Notes: generated by a model not told the origin, from the letters alone. A stretch of 45,108 nucleotides of DNA from an uncultured Nitrosomonadaceae bacterium (GCA_905612245.1 CAJQRL010000021.1:1-45108), one strand, 5' to 3'. Shown: positions 9,806-20,722, counted from the first letter of the stretch. A program made the numbers and translations.

Positions 9806-10657
9806 TTAAAGGGGAGGGTCATATCTTCCACCACTAACCCTCGATATTCCTGCTAAATCTGAGCGAGAAAAAATATTGATGAAGCCAGATTCTTTTAGTA
9901 ACTGTTTAGTTATTTTAGCTTGATTGTAACCATGCTCTAGTAGTAGCCATCCGCCTGCGTTTAGGTATGAAGTAGCGGAAGAAATGATCGTTTGAATGCA
10001 ATCCATTCCATCTTGCCCAGCAACCAAGGCTAGTTCTGGTTCAAAACGTAGGTCCTTCTGATTTAGATGGGGGTCATTCAGGGCAATATAGGGTGGGTTA
10101 GAAATGATAAGGTCAAATTTTTTTCTGGTTAACTCTCCAAACCAGTCGCTCTTGATAAAATGGACGTTGTTTACACTGAGATACTCTGAATTTGTTTTGG
10201 CGATAGCTATGGCATCTGCAGAATTATCAGCTGCGGTAACATTGGACAGAGCCCGATGTTTCGCAATAGTTATTGCGATTGCTCCGCTACCAGTACCAAG
10301 GTCCAGTATTTCGCATGACATACCTAAGGAAATTTTCTCTAATGCCAAGTCTACTAGTAGTTCGGTTTCTGGTCTGGGAATTAGTACAGAAGGTGTAACT
10401 TTAAACTTTATACTATAAAACTCACACTCGCCAAGAATATAAGAGACTGGCTCGCCACTGGCACGTCGTTTAACCAGCAATTGAAACGTATGTATTTGAA
10501 TCGGAGTTAGGTCTTGTTCGGGGTGGGTAATTATGTATGCATGATTTATTTTAAGAACATTTTGCAATAATATTCGTGCGTCATTATAGGAAATAAGAAT
10601 ACGTGCATGACTCAGTACATCCTTTATTGTAATGTATTGTTGTTTTTCAAAATTCAT
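9806..10657 (-). CDS. prmC: Peptide chain release factor N5-glutamine methyltransferase
   Basis: ILDLGTGSGAIAI and NPPY motif (IISNPPYI), next to prfA. Confidence 0.96.
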   Translation of the reverse strand: MNFEKQQYITIKDVLSHARILISYNDARILLQNVLKINHAYIITHPEQDLTPIQIHTFQLLVKRRASGEPVSYILGECEFYSIKFKVTPSVLIPRPETELLVDLALEKISLGMSCEILDLGTGSGAIAITIAKHRALSNVTAADNSADAIAIAKTNSEYLSVNNVHFIKSDWFGELTRKKFDLIISNPPYIALNDPHLNQKDLRFEPELALVAGQDGMDCIQTIISSATSYLNAGGWLLLEHGYNQAKITKQLLKESGFINIFSRSDLAGISRVSGGRYDPPL

Positions 10658-10728
10658 TTTATGGCGCCAGATCAGAGACAGAAGGCTCCGGATTCGAGGT
10701 CAGGAGTGTTATCGGAGTGGGGTGGTCT

Positions 10729-11805
10729 TTATTCTCCCATTGCCGCAAGTTGTTCCGCTTGATGTTCTGATGCTAGCGTAGAGCATAATTCGTTCAAATC
10801 ACCATCCATAATTTGGTCTATTTTATAGAGCGTAAGGTTTATGCGGTGATCAGATATACGACCTTGTGGGAAATTATAGGTACGGATTCTTTCTGAACGA
10901 TCACCACTACCAATGAGTAATTTACGGGTAGCAGCCTGTTTAGCTTGTTGTTCACGCATCTGTTTATCACGAATTCTGGCAATCAGAACACTCATCGCTT
11001 GTGCTTTGTTCTTATGTTGTGATCGTCCATCCTGGCACTCCACAACAATGCCTGTAGGATTATGAGTAATTCGCACAGCCGAATCAGTTTTATTTATATG
11101 CTGACCCCCTGCTCCAGATGCTCGGTAGGTATCAATTCTTAGCTCAGAAGGGTTTAATACTACATCTGATACCTCATCTACTTCCGGCATTATTGCAACC
11201 GTACAGGCAGAAGTATGGATACGGCCTTGAGTCTCCGTAGAGGGGACGCGCTGTACCCTGTGACCACCTGATTCAAATTTAAGTTTAGAATAGGCGCCGT
11301 CACCTGATATTTGGGCAATAATTTCTTTATATCCACCAACCTCAGATAAACTTTGCGAGATAATCTCTACTTGCCAGTGTTCTCGTTCGGCAAAACGTGT
11401 ATACATACGGAATAGATCCCCGGCAAATAGTGCTGATTCATCTCCCCCTGTACCGGCACGAATCTCTAGGAAAATATTGAGCTCATCATTTGGATCCTTG
11501 GGGAGTAATAATTTCTGCAAGTCCAGCTCAATTTGTATAAGCTTTTCTTTTCCATTTCGGATCTCTTCTTCAGCAAATTCACGCATTTCAGCATCAGCAA
11601 TCATCTCCTGGGCAGCCTGAATATCGCATTCACCAAGTTGATATGCGCGATAAAGCTCGACTACTGGAACAATCTCAGCATGCTCGCGTGTAAGTTTACG
11701 GTAATTATTCAGATCAGAGGTTACATCTTCACTACTTAATAGACCGTCTAGCTCTTCAAGGCGTGAGCTCAACTGTATGAGCTTGGTAGTGATACCCTCG
11801 TTCAT
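10729..11805 (-). CDS. prfA: Peptide chain release factor 1
   Basis: [45 protein letters not shown] motif. Confidence 0.98.
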   Translation of the reverse strand: MNEGITTKLIQLSSRLEELDGLLSSEDVTSDLNNYRKLTREHAEIVPVVELYRAYQLGECDIQAAQEMIADAEMREFAEEEIRNGKEKLIQIELDLQKLLLPKDPNDELNIFLEIRAGTGGDESALFAGDLFRMYTRFAEREHWQVEIISQSLSEVGGYKEIIAQISGDGAYSKLKFESGGHRVQRVPSTETQGRIHTSACTVAIMPEVDEVSDVVLNPSELRIDTYRASGAGGQHINKTDSAVRITHNPTGIVVECQDGRSQHKNKAQAMSVLIARIRDKQMREQQAKQAATRKLLIGSGDRSERIRTYNFPQGRISDHRINLTLYKIDQIMDGDLNELCSTLASEHQAEQLAAMGE

Positions 11806-13055
11806 TCTAAACGATCAAGTTGGTAGAGCCGATTTACCATGTCGACAAGTTCATCTCTTTCATCTGACGAAGCATGGTTTAGCACATCGGAAGGAGAGTG
11901 TAAAAGTTTGTTGGTCAGGCTATTACTTAATGACTCCATAATTTTTTCTGAGTCTCCCCCTCTTGCTAAAAGTTTGAGTGCGCGCTCAAGCTCATGCCGA
12001 CGATAGTGCTCCGCTTGGCTACGTAATGCACGGATGGTTGGGACCAATTCACGAGATTCTAGCCAGTGCATAAAGTTAATAACATTTGAATTAATGATGG
12101 CTTCTGCCTGAACTACCGCGCCTTGTCTTGAATCTAGCCCTTCCTGAACAATGTCTGAGAGATCATCCACAGTATAGAGAAACACATCGTCAAGCTCTAA
12201 TACTTCCTGTTCAACATCCCGTGGTACGGCCAGATCAACCATAAAAATTGGGCGATGCTTACGTTTTTTAATTGCTCGCTCCATCATGCCCTTTCCAAGT
12301 ATCGGAAGAGGACTTGCGGTACAGGTTACGACAATGTCATGAAGAGCTAGCTGTTCGGGAAGTTCATTTAGTGTTATCGATTTTGCATTGAAACGATTCG
12401 CCAGAGCCTGAGCATGCTCTGCAGTACGGTTGGCGACAGTAATACTCTTTGGGTGACGTGCTGAGAAGCTACCGGCACATAATTCAATCATTTCCCCTGC
12501 CCCAATGAGGAGTACACGTTGAGCGCTAATATCTCCAAAAATTCTTTCTGCTAGCTGTGTAGCAGCAGCAGCCATGGAAACAGAGTTAGCACCAATTTCA
12601 GTGGATGTGCGCACTTCTTTTGCAACAAAAAAAGTGCGCTGAAACAGTTTATGCAATAACAAGCCTAGCGTACCAGCAAGTTCTGCGGATTTTACTGCAT
12701 TTTTTAGCTGACCAAGTATCTGTGGTTCACCTAATACCATTGAGTCCAAGCCGCTTGCAACTCTGAAAGCATGTTTTACTGCATGCTCACGAGGTAGGCT
12801 GTAGAGATATGGTTCCAATTCACGCACTTGCAGCTGATGAAAGCTAGCCAACCAATTTTTGGCTTCCTCTGGTTTATCCGTGCTGCAATAGATCTCCGTA
12901 CGATTACAGGTAGAGACGATCGCGGCTTCTTTTACAGCATGATGGCCAACTAGATCATGTAATGCATCCTCCATTGAGTCATCCGAGAATACGACTTGCT
13001 CTCGCACATCAATAGGTGCAGTCTGATAATTAATACCGAAGGCCAATAATTCCAT
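11802..13055 (-). CDS. hemA: Glutamyl-tRNA reductase
   Basis: [33 protein letters not shown] motifs; 4-bp overlap with prfA. Confidence 0.98.
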   Translation of the reverse strand: MELLAFGINYQTAPIDVREQVVFSDDSMEDALHDLVGHHAVKEAAIVSTCNRTEIYCSTDKPEEAKNWLASFHQLQVRELEPYLYSLPREHAVKHAFRVASGLDSMVLGEPQILGQLKNAVKSAELAGTLGLLLHKLFQRTFFVAKEVRTSTEIGANSVSMAAAATQLAERIFGDISAQRVLLIGAGEMIELCAGSFSARHPKSITVANRTAEHAQALANRFNAKSITLNELPEQLALHDIVVTCTASPLPILGKGMMERAIKKRKHRPIFMVDLAVPRDVEQEVLELDDVFLYTVDDLSDIVQEGLDSRQGAVVQAEAIINSNVINFMHWLESRELVPTIRALRSQAEHYRRHELERALKLLARGGDSEKIMESLSNSLTNKLLHSPSDVLNHASSDERDELVDMVNRLYQLDRLE

Positions 13056-13102
13056 AGTTTGTTATGTAAGTAACTGTTAAAGAATATGGAAAACCCCTGA
13101 TT

Positions 13103-13129
13103 ATAGTATTTCAAGAGCTTGAATACTAT
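13103..13129 (-). other. Strong stem-loop in the hemA upstream region
   Basis: ATAGTATT-t-CAAG ag CTTG-AATACTAT: 12 complementary positions with one bulged base. Confidence 0.6.
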
Positions 13130-13158
13130 CAAAGAGAAAAAATTTACTATCCTAGACA

Positions 13159-13239
13159 AAGTAAGACAAGCATAGGAGCACATTAATTCAATATTTAATT
13201 ACCCGTCCTAGATGTTAGAAATCGGTATTTTTTGTGCTC
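13159..13239 (-). repeat. Copy B of the 81-bp element; co-oriented with hemA, about 103 nt upstream of its start
   Basis: Reverse complement gagcacaaaaaataccgatttctaacatctaggacgggtaattaaatattgaattaatgtgctcctatgcttgtcttactt, 76/81 identical to 1926-2006. Confidence 0.92.
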
Positions 13240-13341
13240 TATAGGTTGGTAATCACTGATTAGGGGTTTAATCAGAATTGCTTGGGTTTACTTCAAAAAT
13301 AGTAAAGAATAGGAATATGCTATGTTGTAATCATTTATTTA

Positions 13342-13417
<76 letters not shown>

Positions 13418-13597
13418 CTTTGCTAAGAATCGGCACATATTTCTTGTGTATAACACAACTGCTCGCGTGCTTATATTTGCTAGCTAACCGGAGGATTTGC
13501 CTGCCTGGAATATATAATTTTAGCACAGTGCAAAATTCATTGGAATACTATGTCGGTTGCTGAAATTAATTGCCTCTTACACATGTGTAAATAATTC

Positions 13598-14080
13598 TCA
13601 ATTTTTTCGGTCTGGTCTAGGTCTTTTTGTTGGCTTGATCCGATTATTTAGCATCGACGTGACAGCAGTCTTTAATGGTGACAGAGGTAAATTAGTGGCA
13701 AGTATATTAAGGCTTTCTGTACCGGCCTGGCTTATTTCTGGTTTTTCAGGGGGCAAGTTAACTGCATGGCAAATATAGTAATTTGCTTGCACAGTGATTT
13801 GAATAGAAGTAACCTCAACATAGCCTGATGTGTGAAATTTTGAGAGTAGTGATGGGAGGATCTGCTTGAGTTTTGCGGCAATTGCCCCATTACCTACTAT
13901 TATAGTTAATTTCCCATCTGTAAATTTACCTAGAGCGCAGAATTCTACTAATTGGGGCGGAATAACCTCCATAAATGCTTCTTGCATTTCAGATATTCGA
14001 TCGACTTGGGTAAATAGCTCTTGATGCTCAGGTGCGTCTTTGAGTGTGTTAAGAAAGAAGTTTATTTTATGTATTGTCAT
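13598..14080 (-). CDS. DUF721 (DciA-like) domain protein
   Basis: MTIHKINFFLNT...PPQLVEFCALGKFTDGKLTIIVGNGAIAAKLKQILPSLL; position next to M23/secA fits the betaproteobacterial arrangement. Confidence 0.75.
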   Translation of the reverse strand: MTIHKINFFLNTLKDAPEHQELFTQVDRISEMQEAFMEVIPPQLVEFCALGKFTDGKLTIIVGNGAIAAKLKQILPSLLSKFHTSGYVEVTSIQITVQANYYICHAVNLPPEKPEISQAGTESLNILATNLPLSPLKTAVTSMLNNRIKPTKRPRPDRKN

Positions 14081-14185
14081 AATAGGTAGTAATGTGATTC
14101 TTGATATATATAACAACACTTAATAATAGAATTGCTCTATGTGGAAAAGAATACACATGTATTGTACGAGAATTCGGAGGTATAT

Positions 14186-15103
14186 ATGAATATTATTCTG
14201 GTTTCTAGTCATCTTGCAAAGGCAAAGACATTAACCTTTAAAAGAAGGCATTTTATGGCGTTGTTATCGGCGCTATTTCTGGTTGTTGTGCTGATGGTAT
14301 TAGGTTTAAATTATCTATCTCTACGATATGTAGATAAAATTAATAGCCCTTCTTTTCGCTCATTTGTAATGAGCGTTCAGCAGGAAGAGTATAAGAAAAG
14401 CCAGCAATACCTGAGCGTGAATTTAAATGCTATGGCGATTAAGATGGGTCAGATGCAAGCTCAATTATTAAGGATAGATTCAGTAGGTAAAAGACTTGCA
14501 GAGTTATCTGGCATTGAGCCAGAGGAATTTATGTTTGATCAGATGCCTGGCCAAGGAGGGGCGTTATCTATTTCGCTGTCAAAGGATATTTCTTTTATTG
14601 AGTTTGGCAATCAAGTTGAGGATTTATCGCGCATACTAAATGACCGGTTGGGAAAACTGGAAACATTAGACCTTATTCTTAGGAAAGACAGGCTCAAGAA
14701 AGAAATGCGTCCTACCAATATGCCTGTAGACGCGAAATGGTCCTCATCTAGTTTTGGTTATCGTACGGATCCTTTTACCGGTAAAAAAGCTTATCATAAG
14801 GGAATTGATTTTGTAGCAGAAACAGGAGCATCTATTAAAGCGGCAGCTAGTGGTGTGGTGGTTTACTCTGATCGCCACCCCGAATATGGTAATATGGTTT
14901 CTGTTGATCATGGAAATGATCTTGTTAGCCGTTATGCTCATGCTTCTAAACGATTAGTTAAAGTCGGGCAGGTGGTTAAACAAGGGGAAAAAATAGCAGA
15001 AGTTGGCAGTACTGGCCGGTCAACCGGCCCGCATTTGCATTTTGAAATTAGACATAAAGGCAGAGCGATGAACCCATCTCGGTTTCTAAAGAAAATTAAT
15101 TGA
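14186..15103 (+). CDS. M23 family metallopeptidase
   Basis: N-terminal TM segment, SSSFGYRTDPFTGKKAYHKGIDFVAETGASIKAAASGVV...GRSTGPHLHFEIR. Confidence 0.93.
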   Translation: MNIILVSSHLAKAKTLTFKRRHFMALLSALFLVVVLMVLGLNYLSLRYVDKINSPSFRSFVMSVQQEEYKKSQQYLSVNLNAMAIKMGQMQAQLLRIDSVGKRLAELSGIEPEEFMFDQMPGQGGALSISLSKDISFIEFGNQVEDLSRILNDRLGKLETLDLILRKDRLKKEMRPTNMPVDAKWSSSSFGYRTDPFTGKKAYHKGIDFVAETGASIKAAASGVVVYSDRHPEYGNMVSVDHGNDLVSRYAHASKRLVKVGQVVKQGEKIAEVGSTGRSTGPHLHFEIRHKGRAMNPSRFLKKIN

Positions 15104-15128
15104 GTAGGGCCATGAATTAGTAATGGCG

Positions 15129-15160
15129 GGGTGGGGCCGAAAGCCTCACCCTTTATTTTT
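15129..15160 (+). terminator. Intrinsic terminator after M23 peptidase
   Basis: GGGTGGGGC CGAAA GCCTCACCC stem (one G-T) followed by TTTATTTTT. Confidence 0.85.
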
Positions 15161-15194
15161 GATGATGGCATTTATGTAGAAGAATTTATATCTC

Positions 15195-17930
15195 ATGTTT
15201 AACAATGTTTTTAAAAAAGTATTTGGTAGCCGTAACGATAGGCTGATCAAGCAATATTTCCAGACGGTTGGCGTAATTAACAAACTGGAAATTAAAATTG
15301 CGGAACTTACAGACGCAGAATTACGTGCAAAGACAGACGAATTTAGGCAACGTATTAAGGATGGAGAGACACTTGATATGTTATTGCCCGAAGCTTTTGC
15401 AGTAGTTCGCGAAGCCAGTAAACGGGTTTTGGGAATGCGACATTTTGGAGTGCAATTGATCGGTGGCATGGTGTTACATAGCGGCAAAATTGCAGAGATG
15501 CGTACAGGTGAAGGGAAAACTTTAATGGCAACTTTGCCTTCATACCTTAACGCTTTAGATGGTAAAGGTTTTCATTTGGTTACTGTAAATGATTATCTGG
15601 CTAAACGTGATTCTGAGTGGATGGGAAGAATATATCAATTCCTTGGTCTTAGCGTAGGAGTGGTTGTGTCTGACATGGAGCATGAACAGAGGCAAGCGGC
15701 TTACTCTGCTGACATTACATACGGTACAAACAACGAATTTGGTTTTGATTACCTGCGCGACAATATGGTTAATGATCCTGCTGAGAGGGTACAGCGTCCA
15801 CTTAACTACGCAATTATTGATGAAGTAGATTCTATTCTTATTGACGAAGCGCGTACCCCATTGATTATTTCTGGTCAGGCAGAGGGTAATACTGATGTCT
15901 ACATACGTATGAATAAGCTGATTCCTAAGCTTGTACGTCAGGAGAAAGAAGATGCGCCGGGAGATTTTAATGTAGATGAAAAGACTCAGCAAGTACTACT
16001 GAGTGAAGCAGGATTTGAGAATGCAGAAAAAATTCTTACTCAGGACGGCTTGTTAGAGACAGGAGCTGGTTTGTATGACCCTGCCAACATTAATCTTATA
16101 CATCATCTTTATGCGGCACTTCGTGCGCATGCGCTATTCCATCTAGATCAGCATTACGTAGTACAGAACGGGGAAATAGTTATAGTAGATGAATTTACGG
16201 GACGACTCATGTCTGGTAGACGTTGGTCGGAAGGGTTGCATCAAGCTGTAGAAGCTAAAGAAAATGTTCCGATCCAGAAGGAAAACCAGACACTTGCTGG
16301 GATTACTTTTCAGAATTATTTTCGCATGTATAACAAATTGGGCGGTATGACAGGTACAGCAGATACTGAGGCTTTTGAGTTTCAGCAAATTTATGGATTG
16401 GAGACTGTAATTATTCCAACTGATCGTCCGATGGTTCGTGACGACACTATGGATCAAGTTTTTCGTACTCTTGAAGAAAAAAATAACGCTATTATTGAGG
16501 CAGCTAAGGATTGCTATCAAAAGGGGCAGCCTGTCTTGGTCGGAACAACTTCAATTGAAAATAATGAACTCTTGTCTCGGCTATTAGAAGAGAACAAATT
16601 GCCTCATCAATTATTAAATGCTAAACAGCATGCAAATGAGGCAGATATTATTACTCAGGCTGGTCGCCCCAAGATGATCACCATAGCAACTAATATGGCG
16701 GGGCGTGGTACTGATATTGTATTAGGGGGAAACCCTGAACCAGAGATTGAGAAGATCAGTTCGGATGAAAAGATCAGTGAGGCTATCAGGACAGAGCGTA
16801 TTACAAAAATACGTGAAGAGTGGCAAGTTGTCCATGATGAGGTTCTAAAGCTCGGCGGGTTGCATATTATCGGAACAGAAAGGCACGAGTCTCGTCGGGT
16901 AGATAATCAATTGCGTGGGAGGTCAGGGCGTCAAGGTGACCCTGGCTCCAGTCGTTTTTATCTTTCACTTGAAGACTCACTTTTGCGTATTTTTGCATCT
17001 GATCGTGTGGCTAGCATTATGGATCGTCTCAAAATGCCAGAGGGAGAGGCTATTGAGCATCCATGGGTGACCCGAGCAATTGAAAATGCGCAGCGTAAAG
17101 TAGAGGCTCGTAATTTTGATATGCGAAAGCAGTTACTTGAGTATGACGATGTATCTAATGATCAACGAAAAGTGCTTTATCAGCTTCGTAATGATTTGCT
17201 AGAATCAGATAATTGCTATGAATTTATTGAGGAAATACGTAGTGAAGTACTAGACAGTCTTGTCAGTTTTCATATGCCACCAGATAGTACTGAGGAACAA
17301 TGGGATGTCTCTGGATTGGAAAAGACTCTTGCCTCTGAATATCAATTACAGTTGCCCATCCAAGAATGGCTGGATAAAGAACCTGAGTTGAATGAGGAGA
17401 ATCTTAGTCAACGAGTTTCGGAGGTTGCCAGTCAACAGTATCAGAATAAAGTGGATCTAGTTGGCGAAGATATTATGCGCCAGTACGAGCGAGCTGTGAT
17501 GCTGCAAACGCTAGATTCACATTGGCGTGAGCATTTAGCAGCTTTGGATCATTTGCGTCAGGGAATTCACCTGCGTGGTTATGCACAAAAAAATCCAAAA
17601 CAGGAATATAAGCGCGAAGCATATGACTTATTCCAAGCCATGATGGAAGAAATTAAGTCTGAGGTTATTCAGATACTTATGATGGTGCAAATTAGAGATG
17701 AAAAACAAATGGAAGCAGCTTCTGAGATGCCACAGTCACCCGTAAACATGCAATATCAGCATGCTTCTTATGAGGGCCTAGGTGAAGGTGAGGGTGAAGA
17801 GGCAAGCAGCAATAGCAACGAAGAGGCGCATCAGCCGTTTGTGCGTCAAGGTGGGAAGGTTGGCCGTAATGACCCATGCCCATGCGGGTCTGGTAAGAAA
17901 TACAAGCAGTGTCACGGGAAACTAAGCTAA
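15195..17930 (+). CDS. secA: Preprotein translocase subunit SecA
   Basis: [35 protein letters not shown]-terminal zinc motif [14 protein letters not shown]. Confidence 0.99.
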   Translation: MFNNVFKKVFGSRNDRLIKQYFQTVGVINKLEIKIAELTDAELRAKTDEFRQRIKDGETLDMLLPEAFAVVREASKRVLGMRHFGVQLIGGMVLHSGKIAEMRTGEGKTLMATLPSYLNALDGKGFHLVTVNDYLAKRDSEWMGRIYQFLGLSVGVVVSDMEHEQRQAAYSADITYGTNNEFGFDYLRDNMVNDPAERVQRPLNYAIIDEVDSILIDEARTPLIISGQAEGNTDVYIRMNKLIPKLVRQEKEDAPGDFNVDEKTQQVLLSEAGFENAEKILTQDGLLETGAGLYDPANINLIHHLYAALRAHALFHLDQHYVVQNGEIVIVDEFTGRLMSGRRWSEGLHQAVEAKENVPIQKENQTLAGITFQNYFRMYNKLGGMTGTADTEAFEFQQIYGLETVIIPTDRPMVRDDTMDQVFRTLEEKNNAIIEAAKDCYQKGQPVLVGTTSIENNELLSRLLEENKLPHQLLNAKQHANEADIITQAGRPKMITIATNMAGRGTDIVLGGNPEPEIEKISSDEKISEAIRTERITKIREEWQVVHDEVLKLGGLHIIGTERHESRRVDNQLRGRSGRQGDPGSSRFYLSLEDSLLRIFASDRVASIMDRLKMPEGEAIEHPWVTRAIENAQRKVEARNFDMRKQLLEYDDVSNDQRKVLYQLRNDLLESDNCYEFIEEIRSEVLDSLVSFHMPPDSTEEQWDVSGLEKTLASEYQLQLPIQEWLDKEPELNEENLSQRVSEVASQQYQNKVDLVGEDIMRQYERAVMLQTLDSHWREHLAALDHLRQGIHLRGYAQKNPKQEYKREAYDLFQAMMEEIKSEVIQILMMVQIRDEKQMEAASEMPQSPVNMQYQHASYEGLGEGEGEEASSNSNEEAHQPFVRQGGKVGRNDPCPCGSGKKYKQCHGKLS

Positions 17931-17992
17931 TACTCTGAGTATTGGTTATAGTTTTTCGTGTAATTTTATTCAATAATATCTAAATATAGCCT

Positions 17993-18018
17993 AAAAAACC
18001 CCGCCAAAGGCAGGGTTT
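17993..18018 (-). terminator. Intrinsic terminator between convergent secA and vWA-OmpA gene
   Basis: Minus strand AAACCCTGCC TTT GGCGGGGTTT stem (one mismatch) running into a T6 tract. Confidence 0.85.
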
Positions 18019-18060
18019 AAATCTTTTATTATTTTATATTTAGGGTAAACCTAGGTTAAT

Positions 18061-19197
18061 TTAGCGCACGCCAGCAATTTCAATTTCAACTCGGCGGTCA
18101 GGCTGCAGGCAGTCTTTCAGTTTCTGCCCTTTCCCCCTACATACACCACTCCATGTTCCCACTCCGGTTACGGGATTAGCTTCTCCTTTGCCATCAACAA
18201 AGATATCGCTGGGATCAATGTTATGAGTTGATACCAGATAATTTTTAACTGCCTCTGCACGCTTCATAGAAAGCTTTTTGTTGTAATCTTCACTACCAAT
18301 ATGATCTGTATAACCAAGAGCTATAATCACATCATATTTTACTTTGCCCAGCTCCGTCATCAAGTTATCCAAAGACTTTTTACCATCTTGCTTTAGTACA
18401 GATCCGTCAAAATCGAACAATGCATCAGCTGAAAAAGTAATTTTATCAGGAGAAGTATCAGAAGCTTGAGATTCTGATACTATAGGTCCGAGAAGCGTCA
18501 TAATCACAAAACTTGCCATAGAATCCGGTGAACTGATATGTTTATGGTTGGTTAAGAAACCACAGCCTCCAATCTCGGCAAGTTCATGCATAAATTCTTT
18601 CCCACCTGGTTCATTACCAATTTGTATTGGGTAAATGCACACCCGGTCGCCTAGTTGATCTTTAATTTTTTTTGCAGCTGCAATGGCAGCATTTCTTTCG
18701 CCAGGACCGCCGGAATTACTCACGTCTGATATACCATCGCTGACGATGAACATTGATATTTTTCCAAGGCCTAGCCCTGTCAGGAACTTGTTGTTAGTGG
18801 TTTTGAGGCCGGCATCCATAGGAGACGGCCCAGTTGCGTTTGTAAGTTTCTCAATCGCATCACCAAGGCCACTACGACTATACTCTGCTAGTCCAAAGTG
18901 TACTTTAGCTCCGCTGCCATAACTTGTAAGACCGGAGTTAAAGTCTAACTGAGGGATTGTTTGATTCATGTTTGATAGGATTTCTTTGGAGATATCAATT
19001 TTAGCGCGCCCCATGTGTTTGTGGGCCATTGATGATGAGGCATCATGAATAATCACAAAGGTATCAACTTTTTTTGCAAAGTTAGCAGTGCTCAATTGTC
19101 TTGCGTTAAAGCTATCGCCGGATGGCTGGGTTGCTGCACAACCAACCAAAGACATGGCCGCTACGGCTAAAAAAATTGCCCGGATATCATTTTTCAT
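18061..19197 (-). CDS. Lipoprotein with N-terminal vWA domain and C-terminal OmpA peptidoglycan-binding domain
   Basis: Lipobox LVGC; MIDAS-like DASSS (VIIHDASSSM) and SDGISD; OmpA core YNKKLSMKRAEAVKNYL...PDRRVEIEI. Confidence 0.88.
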   Translation of the reverse strand: MKNDIRAIFLAVAAMSLVGCAATQPSGDSFNARQLSTANFAKKVDTFVIIHDASSSMAHKHMGRAKIDISKEILSNMNQTIPQLDFNSGLTSYGSGAKVHFGLAEYSRSGLGDAIEKLTNATGPSPMDAGLKTTNNKFLTGLGLGKISMFIVSDGISDVSNSGGPGERNAAIAAAKKIKDQLGDRVCIYPIQIGNEPGGKEFMHELAEIGGCGFLTNHKHISSPDSMASFVIMTLLGPIVSESQASDTSPDKITFSADALFDFDGSVLKQDGKKSLDNLMTELGKVKYDVIIALGYTDHIGSEDYNKKLSMKRAEAVKNYLVSTHNIDPSDIFVDGKGEANPVTGVGTWSGVCRGKGQKLKDCLQPDRRVEIEIAGVR

Positions 19198-19428
19198 TTC
19201 GGTTCCTTTATTTAAAATATTTTTCTTCTGTGTTTTGCAGCAGAATGCTAAGTAACCATTTCATTTAAATTAAGAAATAACCACTTTGAAATCAATAACT
19301 CTCATAAAAATTATAGTACTAGATATTATTATGCTTATCAAGCGACAAATCAAAAGAGCTAGCCAAGAATTTAAACACTCCTGAAGACCTTAGGAAGATT
19401 ACATGTGACGGGAGTAGAGTTAGGTTTA

Positions 19429-20523
19429 CTAACGCTTTGCACGGGTACCTATAAGTTTTGCAGAGATAATTTTGTAAGAAAACTCTGCTGATGACAGGCT
19501 GTCTTGTTCTTGTCCGCTAATTTCCGCATGGGGGTACATAAAAAACGGCAATTTACCTGAGGCACTGTTGTTTGCTAATGTGATGTCATCTCCATGATTA
19601 AATGCCACCCAGTTCATCTCCCATGCACCGAATAATTTTTCTCTTAGCGCTATTACTTTAGGGTGATCATGTGTTAGCCCCTCATCAAACAGTAACTGGT
19701 GCACATCAGCTGGATCTACTGGTACCCAGCCTAAGTCAGCAAGATAAAATTCTGCGCGGCAGTGTTGCGCATTACTTAGATTCCCAAATTTACCTAGACA
19801 TTTATGTGTTACTGATTCATCTATGCGAATTCCGTACTGATTCCTTGCTGGTATGCCTGAAGCACGTGCCAGACCTACAAACAGTGTATTAAGATCAGCA
19901 GATTTTCCACCTAAATTATTTTTTTCCAGCATGGATTTGATATCACCCCGCCCACAACCACGTGTTGTCTGGTCACGATGCGCATTATCAACTACCCAGT
20001 TGTATATAGCGCGAGCTTTTTCTAAAGGAGTATTTGCATTGGCAGCTTTGGTAATAGACGAGGCAGTCATGCGCACAATGCCACTTAACGGCGCATGTCT
20101 GGTAGGCAATAGAAAACGGTTTATACTAGAAGGAATTATACGATTCTTTTTTTCAGAAAAAATTTGTAAATTTACAGATCGGTTACGAGTTTTAACGATA
20201 CTGCTTACTGTTACCTTTCGTGGGCCGCTGCCCCGCCATTCAGCATGAAAAACCGGGAAATTTGTTTTGGGAATAGTGTGAAATTTAGCCTTTTTAGCAC
20301 TTCCGCTCCATACGCTTCCTTGAGTAAACTGGTAATGCGTATCAGCTGTATCAGGGAGTGGCAGCCATAGTAAGGCTCTTTTGCCTTTTGTTGGAAGGTT
20401 AATTTGGTAAGTCAGCCGATAACTATTCCATTTTGAACGGTTAACTTGCCCGCCAAAGGCTGATGGCGCAATTGGAATTAAGGCAGCACTTCCAGCTAGT
20501 TTGATAAAATCTCTTCGCTGCAT
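19429..20523 (-). CDS. Transglutaminase-like domain protein with Tat-like signal; Ser at the expected catalytic Cys
   Basis: MQRRDFIKLAGSAALIP twin-Arg leader; GGKSADLNTLFVGLARASGIPAR, AQHCRAEFYLADLGWVPVDPADV. Confidence 0.85.
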   Translation of the reverse strand: MQRRDFIKLAGSAALIPIAPSAFGGQVNRSKWNSYRLTYQINLPTKGKRALLWLPLPDTADTHYQFTQGSVWSGSAKKAKFHTIPKTNFPVFHAEWRGSGPRKVTVSSIVKTRNRSVNLQIFSEKKNRIIPSSINRFLLPTRHAPLSGIVRMTASSITKAANANTPLEKARAIYNWVVDNAHRDQTTRGCGRGDIKSMLEKNNLGGKSADLNTLFVGLARASGIPARNQYGIRIDESVTHKCLGKFGNLSNAQHCRAEFYLADLGWVPVDPADVHQLLFDEGLTHDHPKVIALREKLFGAWEMNWVAFNHGDDITLANNSASGKLPFFMYPHAEISGQEQDSLSSAEFSYKIISAKLIGTRAKR

Positions 20524-20565
20524 AATCTTCTCCTGTCAGAGCAAATCAATCCAAAGAGCAGAAGT

Positions 20566-20599
20566 GTTAGATCCATATTCTGATAACTATGGATCTAAC
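20566..20599 (-). other. 12-bp perfect stem-loop upstream of the transglutaminase-like gene
   Basis: GTTAGATCCATA ttctgataac TATGGATCTAAC. Confidence 0.75.
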
Positions 20600-20722
20600 T
20601 CTGTCTGTAGACTAAGTTAATTTTTGTATTACTTCATGCAAGGATAGGAACCGCCAAATAGCCTTTATTTCAAAGATAAATAATACTAAAAACTGAATAT
20701 AAATCCTGGTCAGTAATAATCT

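Noticed and set aside
15555-15992. 145-aa and other minus-strand ORFs inside secA (also 16143-16520, 15146-15487)
   Set aside because: Antisense shadows of secA codon usage; no protein-like motifs.
17775-17805. Short GGTGAAGGTGAGGGTGAAGAGG repeat
   Set aside because: Low-complexity acidic linker codons in the SecA C-terminal tail, ordinary for SecA.
19853-20248. 131-aa ORF on + strand
   Set aside because: Antisense to the transglutaminase-like CDS, no domain features.
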